Shown: positions 42,702 through 52,030, numbered from the stretch's first letter. The stretch is 64,000 nucleotides of DNA from Pseudomonas frederiksbergensis (GCF_003732705.1 NZ_MOBR01000016.1:97242-161241); one strand, 5' to 3'. The notes: a model not told the origin generated them from the sequence alone. Program-made: numbers and translations.

Positions 42702-43883
42702 ATGCTTAGCGTTCAAGACCGTGCCATCGTCAAATCCACCGTGCCGCTGCTGGAAAGCGGTGGTGAAGCGCTGATCACTCACTTCTACCGCATGATGCTC
42801 TCTGAATACCCGGAAGTCCGCCCGCTGTTTAACCAGGCCCACCAGGCCAGCGGCGATCAGCCCCGCGCCCTGGCTAACGGCGTGTTGATGTATGCGCGGC
42901 ACATCGATCAACTCGATCAGTTGGGCGATCTGGTGGCGAAGATCATAAACAAGCACGTGGCCCTGCAAATTCTCCCGGAACACTACCCGATTGTCGGCAC
43001 CTGCCTGTTGCGCGCCATCGCCGAAGTGCTGGGCGAAGAAATCGCCACGCCGGAAGTGATCGGCGCCTGGGGCGCTGCCTACAACCAATTGGCCGACATC
43101 CTGATCGGCGCTGAAACCAGCATCTACGATCAGAAAGAACAGGCTCCGGGCGGCTGGCGTGGGGCGCGGGAGTTCATCGTGGTGGCCAAGGTCGAGGAAA
43201 GCACGGAAATCATCTCCTTCTACTTCGAACCTGCGGACAAAGGTCCGATTCTCGCCGCCGAACCTGGTCAGTACATCGGTATGAAACTGATCCTGGATGG
43301 CGAGGAGATTCGTCGTAACTACTCGCTGTCGTCCCTGTCCGACAACGGCCAGTACCGCATCAGCGTCAAACGCGAAACCGGTGGCCGCGCCTCTAACCAC
43401 CTGCATGATCAATTGCATGTGGGCGCGAGCATCCAACTGTTCCCGCCATCGGGTGAATTCACCCTGACCGCCAGCGACAAACCGCTGGTGCTGATCAGCG
43501 GCGGCGTCGGCATTACCCCGACCATCGCGATGCTTGAAGCGGCGCTGGCGACCGAACGGCCGGTGCACTTTATCCACTGCGCGCGCAATGGCAGCGTCCA
43601 CGCGTTCCGTGACTGGATTGATGGTCTGGCCGAGCGTCATCCGCAGCTCAAGCGCTTTTATTGCTATGCCGAAGATGATGGTGTGAGCCCGGCAGCGGAT
43701 AAGGTCGGGTTGTTGAGCCAGGAACAACTGGGCGTGTGGTTGCCGCAGCAGCGGGATCTGGATGCTTACTTCCTGGGGCCAAAGGGCTTTATGGCGGCGA
43801 TAAAGCGCCACTTGAAAGCGCTGGGGGTGCCGGAGAAGCAGAGTCGTTATGAGTTCTTTGGGCCGGCTTCTGCTTTGGAGTAA
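42702..43883 (+). CDS. hmp: Flavohaemoglobin, nitric oxide dioxygenase
   Basis: This enzyme (called Fhp in Pseudomonas) oxidises NO to nitrate using O2 and NAD(P)H, protecting against nitrosative stress. The 393-aa length matches Hmp exactly. The globin domain (about 1-140) has the proximal His in INKHVALQILPEHY and distal-side YRMML; the FAD-binding reductase domain has RRNYSLSS, and the NAD-binding domain has LISGGVGITPTIAML. The ATG with CAGGAG upstream gives the usual N-terminus MLSVQDRAIV; an earlier in-frame start is unlikely. Confidence 0.96.
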   Translation: MLSVQDRAIVKSTVPLLESGGEALITHFYRMMLSEYPEVRPLFNQAHQASGDQPRALANGVLMYARHIDQLDQLGDLVAKIINKHVALQILPEHYPIVGTCLLRAIAEVLGEEIATPEVIGAWGAAYNQLADILIGAETSIYDQKEQAPGGWRGAREFIVVAKVEESTEIISFYFEPADKGPILAAEPGQYIGMKLILDGEEIRRNYSLSSLSDNGQYRISVKRETGGRASNHLHDQLHVGASIQLFPPSGEFTLTASDKPLVLISGGVGITPTIAMLEAALATERPVHFIHCARNGSVHAFRDWIDGLAERHPQLKRFYCYAEDDGVSPAADKVGLLSQEQLGVWLPQQRDLDAYFLGPKGFMAAIKRHLKALGVPEKQSRYEFFGPASALE

Positions 43884-43923
43884 GCAATGGGCGCGGTGAG
43901 CCAGTCTCACCGCGTCGTTTCAA

Positions 43924-43991
43924 TCGCGGGCAAGCCTTGCTCCTACAGGATTTGTGGCATGACGCCTGTAGGAGCAAGGCTTGCCCGCGAT
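43924..43991. repeat. REPIN, TGTAGGAGC class
   Basis: Arms TCGCGGGCAAGCCTTGCTCC and its complement GGAGCAAGGCTTGCCCGCGA around AGGATTTGTGGCATGACGCC. It lies between fhp and dsbB. Confidence 0.9.
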
Positions 43992-44159
43992 AGCTCCAAC
44001 TCGGTCTTGAACGGTGAATTCTCACCTTCTGCTTAAAAGTTAATCCCTCCTTAACCAGCCTATCGTCTATTCCCCGACATCTACCGGCGCGCGCCAGGCT
44101 CTCCAAGGTCCGGGCCAGCGTGTAGACTTCCGGCAATTGATATTTAGAAGGGAAACGCG

Positions 44160-44669
44160 ATGAGTGACGAAACGATGCGCTTGGGCCGTGAGCGGCGTTA
44201 TCTGGTATTGCTGGGCATCATCTGCCTGGCGCTGATCGGTGGTGCGCTGTACATGCAGGTGGTGCTGGAAGAGGCGCCGTGCCCGCTGTGCATCCTGCAG
44301 CGTTATGCGTTGTTGCTGATCGCCATCTTCGCGTTCATTGGCGCGGCCATGCGCACCCGTCGCAGCCTTACGGTGTTGGAGGTGCTGGTGGTCATCGCCG
44401 CGCTCGGCGGTGTGGCGGCGGCCGGGCATCACGTCTACACGCAGTTCTATCCGGCGGTCAGTTGCGGCGTCGATGTGCTGCAACCGATTGTCGACGGCTT
44501 GCCGCTGGCGAAGATCTTCCCGTTGGGCTTCCAGGTCGATGGCTTCTGTGACACGCCGTACCCGCCGATCCTCGGCTTGTCGTTGGCACAGTGGGCGCTG
44601 GTGTCGTTTGTGCTGGTGGTGATCCTGGTGCCGCTGCTGGTCTCGCGCAATCGCAAGGCCCTGCGCTAA
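44160..44669 (+). CDS. dsbB: Disulfide bond formation protein B
   Basis: DsbB is an inner-membrane oxidase that re-oxidises DsbA and passes electrons to ubiquinone. The 169-aa protein has four membrane helices. The first active cysteine pair is in APCPLCILQRYALL (near residues 40-43), and the second periplasmic loop holds CGVDVLQPIV and GFCDTPYPP. GAAGGG precedes the ATG. Its electron acceptor ubiquinone links it loosely to the adjacent oxidase genes. A strong terminator follows. Confidence 0.95.
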   Translation: MSDETMRLGRERRYLVLLGIICLALIGGALYMQVVLEEAPCPLCILQRYALLLIAIFAFIGAAMRTRRSLTVLEVLVVIAALGGVAAAGHHVYTQFYPAVSCGVDVLQPIVDGLPLAKIFPLGFQVDGFCDTPYPPILGLSLAQWALVSFVLVVILVPLLVSRNRKALR

Positions 44670-44690
44670 CCCATCGGGTTAAACAAAAAA

Positions 44691-44726
44691 CGCCCCGGTC
44701 CTCGTTCAGAGGGCCGGGGCGTTTTG
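44691..44726 (+). terminator. Rho-independent terminator after dsbB
   Basis: 12-bp stem CGCCCCGGTCCT/AGGGCCGGGGCG (one wobble) around a 7-nt loop, A run before and TTTT after. Confidence 0.9.
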
Positions 44727-45470
44727 CATTTCAGAGCTCAAGTAAACAGATCGTGATGTGCGACAGCCAAGGGTGCGCAACGTCTGCGACATGTTGTCAC
44801 AGCTTGAGTGTCGCAACGCATTTCAAAGGGCTGAATTGGTGCATAGCTACGCAACGAAATGCCGCTGTTTGAGCCGCCGCCCTTTTGTTCATCTTCGTGG
44901 TGTAACAGGCAGTTTTAACAGGCTTTGGCGAATCGCCAGACCCCTTGCTTATCGGGGCTTTGGCGGGGGTGGCGGAAGGCAGGGCGCCATCAAGGCTGTC
45001 TGAACCGAGGGTGGTAGCCCCACAAATTTTGGTGTTTTTGTTGAGAATTAATTTCGATACCATGCCGAACTTTTGCAAAATCCGTTAATGATTGTTGCTG
45101 GAATGGATAAAAATTATTTCGAGATGAGACATGGTTTATAGGCGGCGACGTATCTACAATCGCCCGCACTGAATTCCCGGCGCTGCTCTCGACTGAGCAG
45201 AATAGGGCGTCGAGAGGCTTAGCGGCTTCATGCGACTCCCAGGTGTCGGTGCCTTTCCGACTATCCGCACCAAATGGAATTGGTCTGTAACAAGGCCTTT
45301 GACCACGAATTCGAATAAGAACTCACCGCTAGCCCAGGATTTGTCGAACAGCGTCTGACGCGCGACGGGCAGCCCTTATTCAATCCAAGAAAAATGCCAA
45401 CCCTTGGCAGGGTGAAGTGTTGGCGATCAAAACCCAACTGCATTGCGCAAGCTGCTTTAGAGGTCGTGAG
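44727..45470. other. Long non-coding region upstream of cyoA with repeated TGCGACA/TGTCGCA elements
   Basis: No credible gene in 744 nt. TGCGACA occurs at 44759-44765 and 44785-44791, and its complement TGTCGCA at 44809-44815. These fit the YGCGRC half-site described for PrrA/RegA/RoxR redox regulators. From about 45.03 to 45.14 kb the sequence is AT-rich, where a cyo promoter could lie, but no convincing -35/-10 pair was found. A small hairpin TGCCAA-CCC-TTGGCA sits at 45397-45411 within a possible long leader. Confidence 0.5.
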
Positions 45471-46415
45471 ATGAGTAAAAACAGGTACCCCAGACTACTA
45501 GGCTTATTGCCGCTGCTCGGCACGTTGCTGCTGTCAGGCTGCAACATGACCTTGCTCGACCCCAAGGGCCAGGTCGGCCTGGATGAGCGAAACCTGATCA
45601 TCACCGCAACGCTGCTGATGCTGTTGGTCGTTGTGCCGGTCATCGTCATGACGTTCCTGTTCGCCTGGAAATATCGCGCTACCAACCCGGACGCGGTGTA
45701 CGCGCCTAAATGGTCGCACTCCACCAAGATCGAAATCGCGGTGTGGGCTGTTCCGGTCCTGATCATCATTGCCCTGGGTTACGTGACCTACATTTCGACC
45801 CACGCCCTGGACCCGTACAAGCCGCTGGAATCCGACGTCAAGCCGATCACCGTTGAAGTGGTCTCCATGGACTGGAAGTGGCTGTTCATCTACCCGGAAC
45901 AAGGCATCGCCACCGTTAACAAACTGGTGTTCCCGGCCAACACGCCGATCAATTTCAAAATCACCTCCGACACCGTGATGAACTCGTTCTTCATCCCGGG
46001 CCTGGGTGGCCAGATCTACGCGATGGCGGGCATGGAAACCAAGCTGCACCTGATTGCCAACCAGAACGCTGAATTCGACGGTATCTCCGCCAACTACAGC
46101 GGCGCGGGTTTCACCGGCATGAAGTTCAAAGCTATCGCCACTTCCCAGGCGGATTTCGATGCCTGGGTCAGTGATGTCAAGAAGGCACCTAAACAGCTGG
46201 AAAAAGCTGAATACGAAGCCCTTTCCAAACCAAGCCAGAACAACCCAGTCGAGCTCTACTCCTCGTTCACGCCAAACCTGTTCCAGATCATCGTCGACAA
46301 GTACGAAGGCATGAAACCGGGCCAGCCAATGCACCACGAGAAAAAAGAGCACGAAATGGCCGCCATGGAAGGGATGGACATGAGTTCGCATTCAGCTGCC
46401 GGGGCAGAGGAGTAA
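45471..46415 (+). CDS. cyoA: Cytochrome bo3 ubiquinol oxidase subunit II
   Basis: Subunit II of the proton-pumping quinol oxidase. The 314-aa protein has a lipoprotein signal (LLGTLLLSGCNM) with Cys near residue 24, two membrane helices, and a cupredoxin-like periplasmic domain beginning PITVEVVSMDWKWLF. As expected for quinol oxidases, the CuA ligands are missing. The C-terminus is His/Met-rich (HHEKKEHEMAAMEGMDM), which could bind metal. GAGGTCGTGAG lies before the ATG; 18 in-frame upstream codons lack support. First gene of cyoABCDE. Confidence 0.95.
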   Translation: MSKNRYPRLLGLLPLLGTLLLSGCNMTLLDPKGQVGLDERNLIITATLLMLLVVVPVIVMTFLFAWKYRATNPDAVYAPKWSHSTKIEIAVWAVPVLIIIALGYVTYISTHALDPYKPLESDVKPITVEVVSMDWKWLFIYPEQGIATVNKLVFPANTPINFKITSDTVMNSFFIPGLGGQIYAMAGMETKLHLIANQNAEFDGISANYSGAGFTGMKFKAIATSQADFDAWVSDVKKAPKQLEKAEYEALSKPSQNNPVELYSSFTPNLFQIIVDKYEGMKPGQPMHHEKKEHEMAAMEGMDMSSHSAAGAEE

Positions 46416-46418
46416 ACG

Positions 46419-48449
46419 ATGTTTGGTAAATTAAGTTGGGAAGCGGTCCCGTTCCACGAACCGATTGTGATGATTACCATCGCCATGATCGCGCTCGGTG
46501 GTCTGGCGGTATTCGGGCTGATCACCTATTTCAAGAAGTGGACCTACCTGTGGACCGAGTGGCTGACGTCGGTCGACCACAAGAAAATCGGCGTGATGTA
46601 CATCATCGTCGCCATGGTCATGCTGCTGCGCGGTTTTGCCGACGCCATCATGATGCGTTCCCAGTTGGCCATGGCCACCGAGGGTTCGCCTGGCTACCTG
46701 CCGCCTGAACACTATGACCAGATCTTCACCGCCCACGGTGTGATCATGATCATCTTCATGGCGATGCCATTCTTCACCGGCCTGATGAACCTTGCAGTGC
46801 CGCTGCAGATCGGCGCCCGTGACGTTGCCTACCCGTTCCTGAACTCCCTGAGCTTCTGGCTGCTGGTGTCCGGCGTAGTGCTGGTGAACGTGTCCCTGGG
46901 TGTCGGCGAATTCGCCCGTACCGGTTGGGTTGCGTATCCACCGCTGTCGGAACTGGGCTACAGCCCGGGCGTGGGTGTGGATTACTACATCTGGGCACTG
47001 CAGCTATCGGGTCTAGGTACGACGCTGACGGGGGTCAACTTCCTGGCCACCGTGCTGAAAATGCGTACCCCGGGCATGAAGATGATGGACATGCCGATCT
47101 TCACCTGGACCTGCACCTGGGCCAACGTCCTGATCGTGGCTTCGTTCCCGATTCTGACCGCTACCCTGGCACTGCTGACGCTTGACCGTTACATGGATTT
47201 CCACATTTTCACCAATGAACTTGGTGGCAATCCAATGATGTACGTCAACCTGTTCTGGGCCTGGGGTCACCCCGAGGTTTACATCCTGATTCTGCCGGCG
47301 TTCGGGGTCTTCTCCGAAGTCATCTCGACCTTCTCCGGCAAGCGTCTGTTCGGCCACCACTCGATGATCTACGCCTCGGGCGCGATCTCGATCCTGGGCT
47401 TCATGGTTTGGCTGCACCACTTCTTCACCATGGGGTCGGGTGCGAGCGTCAACGCCTTCTTCGGTCTGGCGACGATGCTGATTTCGATTCCGACGGGGGT
47501 GAAGCTATTCAACTGGCTGTTCACCATCTATCGCGGTCGTCTGCAGTTCACCAGCCAGGTTCTCTGGACCCTGGGCTTCATGGTGACCTTCGCCATCGGC
47601 GGCATGACCGGCGTACTGCTGGCCATCCCGGGTGCTGACTTCGTGCTGCACAACAGCCTGTTTGTGATCGCTCACTTCCACAACGTGATCATCGGCGGCG
47701 CAGTCTTTGGCTACATCGCTGGTTTTGCCTTCTTCTTCCCTAAAGCGTTCGGCTTCAAGCTGCACGAAGGTTGGGGCAAGGCAGCGTTCTGGTTCTGGAT
47801 CTCGGGCTTCTTCGTCGCGTTCATGCCGCTCTATGCACTGGGCTTCATGGGCATGACCCGTCGTCTGAACGCCACCACCAACCCTGAGTGGGTGCCTTAC
47901 CTGCACGTTGCAATGTTCGGCGCGATCATGATCGCCGTCGGTATTGCCTGCCAGTTGATCCAGTTGTACGTCAGTGTGCGTGACCGCAAGAAGCCAGAGA
48001 ACATGTGCGAACACGGCGATCCGTGGAATGCCCATACCCTGGAATGGTCGACCTCGTCGCCACCGCCGTTCTACAACTTCGCGGTATTGCCGAAAGCTCC
48101 AGGCATCGACCCGTTCACTGAAGCCAAGGAAAACGGTACTGCGTACCAGGCTCCGGCCAAGTACGAGCCGATCCACATGCCAAACAACACCGCGACCGGT
48201 CTGGTCATGGGTGCTCTGTTGACCGTGTTCGGTTTCGCGATGATCTGGCACATCTGGTGGATGGCCATCTTCGGCCTCGCCGGTACCGTGATCTACTTCG
48301 TTATCCATGCTGCCCGTGATGACCAGGGCTATATGGTGCCGGTCGACGTGATCGAGCGCATCGAAGCCGAGCAGCACAAGCGTCTGGTAGCCGCCGGGAA
48401 AGTCCCTGCTGGTGCCACCCGTGTTGAAACCTCGTTGGAACAGGCTTAA
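46419..48449 (+). CDS. cyoB: Cytochrome bo3 ubiquinol oxidase subunit I
   Basis: Catalytic subunit carrying haem b, haem o3 and CuB, where oxygen is reduced and protons pumped. The 676-aa protein has about 15 membrane helices. Key segments are visible: FTAHGVIMI (low-spin haem ligand), WAWGHPEVYILILPAFG (CuB His cross-linked to Tyr), HHFFTMG, and VIAHFHNVIIGG (haem o3 ligand region). It starts 4 nt after cyoA. Confidence 0.97.
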   Translation: MFGKLSWEAVPFHEPIVMITIAMIALGGLAVFGLITYFKKWTYLWTEWLTSVDHKKIGVMYIIVAMVMLLRGFADAIMMRSQLAMATEGSPGYLPPEHYDQIFTAHGVIMIIFMAMPFFTGLMNLAVPLQIGARDVAYPFLNSLSFWLLVSGVVLVNVSLGVGEFARTGWVAYPPLSELGYSPGVGVDYYIWALQLSGLGTTLTGVNFLATVLKMRTPGMKMMDMPIFTWTCTWANVLIVASFPILTATLALLTLDRYMDFHIFTNELGGNPMMYVNLFWAWGHPEVYILILPAFGVFSEVISTFSGKRLFGHHSMIYASGAISILGFMVWLHHFFTMGSGASVNAFFGLATMLISIPTGVKLFNWLFTIYRGRLQFTSQVLWTLGFMVTFAIGGMTGVLLAIPGADFVLHNSLFVIAHFHNVIIGGAVFGYIAGFAFFFPKAFGFKLHEGWGKAAFWFWISGFFVAFMPLYALGFMGMTRRLNATTNPEWVPYLHVAMFGAIMIAVGIACQLIQLYVSVRDRKKPENMCEHGDPWNAHTLEWSTSSPPPFYNFAVLPKAPGIDPFTEAKENGTAYQAPAKYEPIHMPNNTATGLVMGALLTVFGFAMIWHIWWMAIFGLAGTVIYFVIHAARDDQGYMVPVDVIERIEAEQHKRLVAAGKVPAGATRVETSLEQA

Positions 48450-48452
48450 ACC

Positions 48453-49079
48453 ATGTCGAACTTAGTGACCAATGCTGGACACACCCATGTCGATGAACAT
48501 GGGCACGATGACCATCACCACGACTCGGGCGAGATGACCGTATTCGGTTTCTGGCTCTACCTGATGACCGACTGCATTTTGTTTGCGTCGATCTTCGCGG
48601 TGTACGCGGTACTGGTTAACAACGTAGCGGGTGGCCCGTCGGGCCACGACATCTTCGAGCTGCCCTACGTGCTGGGCGAAACCGCCTGCCTGTTGCTCAG
48701 CTCGATCACCTACGGCTTCGCCATGCTGGCGTTGTTCAAGGGCAACAAGAAAGCGGTATTGGGCTGGTTGGCCATCACTTTCCTGTTCGGCCTGGGCTTC
48801 ATCGGCATGGAGATCAACGAGTTCCACATGCTGATCTCCGAAGGCTACGGTCCTAACCGCAGCGGCTTCCTGTCCGGGTTCTTCACCCTGGTCGGCACCC
48901 ACGGTCTGCACGTGACCAGCGGTCTGATCTGGATGGCGATCATGATGTACCAGGTCAACAAGCACGGCCTGACGTCGACCAACAAGACCCGCCTGAGCTG
49001 CCTGAGCCTGTTCTGGCACTTCCTGGACGTGGTCTGGATCTGCGTATTCACCGTTGTTTACCTGATGGGGACCCTGTAA
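48453..49079 (+). CDS. cyoC: Cytochrome bo3 ubiquinol oxidase subunit III
   Basis: A 208-aa integral membrane subunit that stabilises the oxidase. The hydrophilic start is rich in His and Asp (DEHGHDDHHHDSGE), followed by five membrane helices with ETACLLLSSITYGFAM and TLVGTHGLHVTSGLIW, conserved in COX3-like proteins. It begins 4 nt after cyoB and its TAA overlaps the cyoD ATG. Confidence 0.96.
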   Translation: MSNLVTNAGHTHVDEHGHDDHHHDSGEMTVFGFWLYLMTDCILFASIFAVYAVLVNNVAGGPSGHDIFELPYVLGETACLLLSSITYGFAMLALFKGNKKAVLGWLAITFLFGLGFIGMEINEFHMLISEGYGPNRSGFLSGFFTLVGTHGLHVTSGLIWMAIMMYQVNKHGLTSTNKTRLSCLSLFWHFLDVVWICVFTVVYLMGTL

Positions 49080-49420
49080 TGGCTAACGCACACTCCCACG
49101 GACACGACAGCCACGACGCCGGTCATGGCAGCGTAAAGTCCTACGCCATCGGCTTCATCCTGTCGGTGATCCTGACGATCATTCCGTTCGGCCTGGTGAT
49201 GTACCCATCGCTGCCGAAAGTCTGGACGTTGTGGATCGTACTGGCCTTCGCAGTGATCCAGGTGCTCGTTCACCTGGTGTACTTCCTCCACCTGGACCGC
49301 TCCGCCGCCCAGCGTAACAACGTGATTGCGTTTGTGTTCGCTGCGATGGTGATCGTCCTGCTGGTTGGCTTGTCGCTGTGGATCATGTTCAGCATCCACA
49401 CCGTCATGATGGCGCACTGA
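49079..49420 (+). CDS. cyoD: Cytochrome bo3 ubiquinol oxidase subunit IV
   Basis: A 113-aa small subunit with a His-rich N-terminus (SHGHDSHDAGHGS) and three membrane helices, the middle one containing FAVIQVLVHLVYFLHLD, typical of CyoD. It probably assists assembly of the CuB site. The ATG overlaps the cyoC stop (TAATG). cyoE follows after 11 nt. Confidence 0.95.
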   Translation: MANAHSHGHDSHDAGHGSVKSYAIGFILSVILTIIPFGLVMYPSLPKVWTLWIVLAFAVIQVLVHLVYFLHLDRSAAQRNNVIAFVFAAMVIVLLVGLSLWIMFSIHTVMMAH

Positions 49421-49431
49421 GGAAAGTCCGG

Positions 49432-50319
49432 ATGTCCTTTAAGCACTTTATCCAAATCACCAAACCGGGGATCATTTTCGGTAACGTGCTTTCTGTGGCG
49501 GGCGGATTTTTCCTGGCCTCGAAAGGGCATGTCGATCTGGCCATATTCCTGGCCGCCATGATCGGCACGTCCCTGGTGGTGGCTTCCGGTTGCGTGTTCA
49601 ACAACTGCATCGACCGCGACATCGACCTGAAGATGGAACGCACCAAGAACCGGGTGCTGGTCCAGGGCTTGATCTCCCTGAAACTGGCCCTGATCTACGC
49701 GACTGTCCTGGGTATCGCTGGCGTTGCGCTGTTGTACAAGGTGGCTAATCCACTGGCCGCGCTGTTCGCAGTGATCGGTTTCGTCATCTACGTCGGCTTC
49801 TACAGCCTGTACCTCAAGCGCAAGTCGGTTCACGGCACGCTGGTGGGCAGTCTGTCGGGCGCCATGCCGCCGGTGATTGGTTACGTTGCCGTGACCAACA
49901 GCTTCGACATGGCCGCGCTGACGTTGCTGGTGATGTTCAGCCTGTGGCAGATGCCGCATTCCTACGCCATCGCGATCTTCCGCTTCAACGATTACCTGGC
50001 CGCATCGATTCCGGTGCTGCCAGTGAAGCGCGGGATCCAGGTAGCGAAGAAGCACATCCTGCTTTACATCCTGGCCTTCCTGGTCGCCACATTGATGCTG
50101 ACTTTCAGTGGCTACGCCGGCATGAGCTACCTCGCCGTCGCCGCGGCCATGGGCATGTACTGGTTGTACATGGCCTGGACCGGCTACAAGGCAGTGGATG
50201 ACACGGTCTGGGCACGCAAGCTGTTCGTGTTCTCGATCTTCACCATTACCGCGCTGAGCGTGATGATGTCGCTGGACTTCAAAGTGCCGAGTGAGCTGTT
50301 GCTGACTTATGCGCCTTAA
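49432..50319 (+). CDS. cyoE: Protohaem IX farnesyltransferase (haem O synthase)
   Basis: CyoE farnesylates protohaem to haem O, needed for the catalytic site of CyoB. The 295-aa UbiA-family protein has about nine membrane helices and the prenyl-diphosphate motif NNCIDRDIDLKMERTKNR near residue 59, with a second polar loop carrying FNDYLAASIPVLPVKRG. GAGGAAAG precedes the ATG. Last gene of the operon, followed by a terminator. Confidence 0.96.
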   Translation: MSFKHFIQITKPGIIFGNVLSVAGGFFLASKGHVDLAIFLAAMIGTSLVVASGCVFNNCIDRDIDLKMERTKNRVLVQGLISLKLALIYATVLGIAGVALLYKVANPLAALFAVIGFVIYVGFYSLYLKRKSVHGTLVGSLSGAMPPVIGYVAVTNSFDMAALTLLVMFSLWQMPHSYAIAIFRFNDYLAASIPVLPVKRGIQVAKKHILLYILAFLVATLMLTFSGYAGMSYLAVAAAMGMYWLYMAWTGYKAVDDTVWARKLFVFSIFTITALSVMMSLDFKVPSELLLTYAP

Positions 50320-50336
50320 GGTTTAGCCGCTGTACG

Positions 50337-50374
50337 AAAAACCCCGCCCTTCGAGAGGAGAGCGGGGTTTTTTA
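50337..50374 (+). terminator. Rho-independent terminator after cyoE
   Basis: AAAACCCCGC pairs with GCGGGGTTTT around an inner CCT/AGG mini-stem; TTTTTTATT follows. Confidence 0.9.
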
Positions 50375-50405
50375 TTGGGGTTTTTCTGGGGAGCCGAGGT
50401 GCGCC

Positions 50406-50472
50406 CTTCGCGAGCAGGCTCGCTCCCACAGGAGAACGCATTCCAAATGTGGGAGCGAGCCTGCTCGCGAAG
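50406..50472. repeat. REPIN, TGTGGGAGC class
   Basis: Arms TTCGCGAGCAGGCTCGCTCC and TGTGGGAGCGAGCCTGCTCG in inverted orientation. It lies between the convergent cyoE and MocR-type genes, a typical REP location. Confidence 0.9.
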
Positions 50473-50498
50473 GCCGCGATGCGGTGTATCAGGAATGC

Positions 50499-51908
50499 TC
50501 AGCGATCGAGCAACCGGAAAAACCGCTCGCGAACCTGGGCGTTGTCACTGTGCGCGACGTTGAATCGCAAGTGTTGACTGGCATCCGGTGCCTTGCTGAG
50601 CAACGTGCCAGGCGCGAGGACAAGGTCATTTTCCATGCCTTTGCGCGCCAGGGTTTCGGCGTGAAGCCCTGGAGGCAGGCGTGTCCAGATAAACAGGCCT
50701 TCACCGGGCAGGGAAGACACGGAACACCCCGCTTCGACTAACCATCTGGACACCCGACTGCTCGACTCATACAGCCGATCCACGGTTCGCCGCGTATGTT
50801 TGGCGTAGCTCCCGTTGCTGAGCATCGTGCAGGTAATCTGTTCCGCAAATTCCGAGGTCACGCCGCCGCAGGCCATTTTCAGGGTGATCAGGCGTGCCGC
50901 CAGTTGCGGTGACAGCACGGCATAGCTGACCCGGCTGTTGGCCGTCAGGGTCTTGGAGAACCCGGACACGTAACTCACATTGTCCACGCCGCTTGCCGCC
51001 AGGCGCGGAGTCCGGCGCTGTTGAAGGTCGCCATACAAATCGTCTTCGACAATGTGGAAACCATAGCGGTGACTCAGCTCCATCAACCGATACACCTGGG
51101 CTGGGGAGAATGAATGCCCGGTCGGGTTATGCAGCGTGCTGTTGGTCATGTACAGCACGGGCTTGTGGGCGATCAGCGCTTGCTCGAAGGCCTCCAGGTC
51201 CAGGCCTTCGCACGTGCGGGCAATGGTGATGACCTTGGCGCCATGCAGAGCCAGGTTGGTGTGCATGTTGAAGTAGCACGGATCATCGAGCAGCACGGTG
51301 TCGCCGGGTTTGATCAGCAGGCGCATCAGCAGGTCGACAGCCTGCATGGTGTTGGCAGTGGTGATGATCTGTTCTACCGGAACGTCGATGCCGTAGGTCG
51401 ACAGTTTGACCCGCAACGCCTGGCGTAACGGCAAGTAGCCCCCCGTGACGCCATATTCGCCCATGCGCAGGGCGGTGGCGCGCAAGGTGCCGCGCACGGC
51501 TTTGAGCAGCTCTTCAGCGGGTAGCCAGGAGGAAGGCAGGAATCCGCAACCGGGGCGCAGGGCCCCGTTGTCCAGCAGCACGGCGCGGCGGACGATGCTG
51601 AGGGTGTCCTGGGGTTGCAGGTCCGGGCCGGGATCCGTCGGGGTCGTGGTGCTGGAGCGATGCACGTAATGCCCCGAACCCTGGCGTGAAACCACCAGGC
51701 CCTTGGCCCGCAAGTGATCGAGGGCATCGACCACCGTGGACTTGCCCACATTCAACAGCTCGGCGAGCTCGCGAATCGGCGGCAGCTTGGCGCCATGGGG
51801 CAGCCCACCCTGGCTGATGGCGATCGACAGCTGATCGACGATCTGTTGCACCAGCGGCACGCCTGGCTGGAACTCGATGGCGGCGATAACCGCACGTTGA
51901 GCCTGCAT
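50499..51908 (-). CDS. MocR/PdxR-type GntR-family regulator with aminotransferase-like domain
   Basis: A 469-aa regulator. The N-terminal GntR winged helix (about residues 12-75, with LPPIRELAELLNVGKSTVVDALDHLRAKGLV) is fused to a fold-type I aminotransferase-like domain (about 110-469). The PLP-lysine region is visible as SGFSKTLTANSRVSY, and EDDLYGDL and NPTGHSFS match class I/II transaminase segments. Such proteins sense PLP or an amino-acid-PLP adduct. It is divergent from two RidA-like genes, which are probably its targets. An inverted repeat overlaps its own promoter. Confidence 0.92.
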   Translation of the reverse strand: MQAQRAVIAAIEFQPGVPLVQQIVDQLSIAISQGGLPHGAKLPPIRELAELLNVGKSTVVDALDHLRAKGLVVSRQGSGHYVHRSSTTTPTDPGPDLQPQDTLSIVRRAVLLDNGALRPGCGFLPSSWLPAEELLKAVRGTLRATALRMGEYGVTGGYLPLRQALRVKLSTYGIDVPVEQIITTANTMQAVDLLMRLLIKPGDTVLLDDPCYFNMHTNLALHGAKVITIARTCEGLDLEAFEQALIAHKPVLYMTNSTLHNPTGHSFSPAQVYRLMELSHRYGFHIVEDDLYGDLQQRRTPRLAASGVDNVSYVSGFSKTLTANSRVSYAVLSPQLAARLITLKMACGGVTSEFAEQITCTMLSNGSYAKHTRRTVDRLYESSSRVSRWLVEAGCSVSSLPGEGLFIWTRLPPGLHAETLARKGMENDLVLAPGTLLSKAPDASQHLRFNVAHSDNAQVRERFFRLLDR

Positions 51909-51930
51909 TTTACTGGTCTCCCTGGCAGTA

Positions 51931-51972
51931 AAGTTCGCTGGATTCTATACGAACTTGCTCTGCTCAAGGCAA
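51931..51972 (-). promoter_or_regulatory. MocR promoter overlapped by a palindromic operator
   Basis: Minus strand: TTGCCT (51972-51967), exactly 17 nt, TATAGA (51949-51944). Overlapping the -10 and spacer is the perfect inverted repeat AAGTTCG (51931-51937) / CGAACTT (51950-51956) with 12-nt spacing. The layout suggests autorepression and coordinate control of the divergent ridA-like gene. Confidence 0.65.
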
Positions 51973-52030
51973 GCGTCTGTGCCTACCCTCGAAAGCGCGT
52001 TTTGCATGAATGATCGAGAAGGTGCAGCAA

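Noticed and set aside
45419..45433. ANR/FNR-like box near the cyoA start
   Set aside because: TTGGCGATCAA has the wrong spacing and a broken left half compared with TTGAT-N4-ATCAA.
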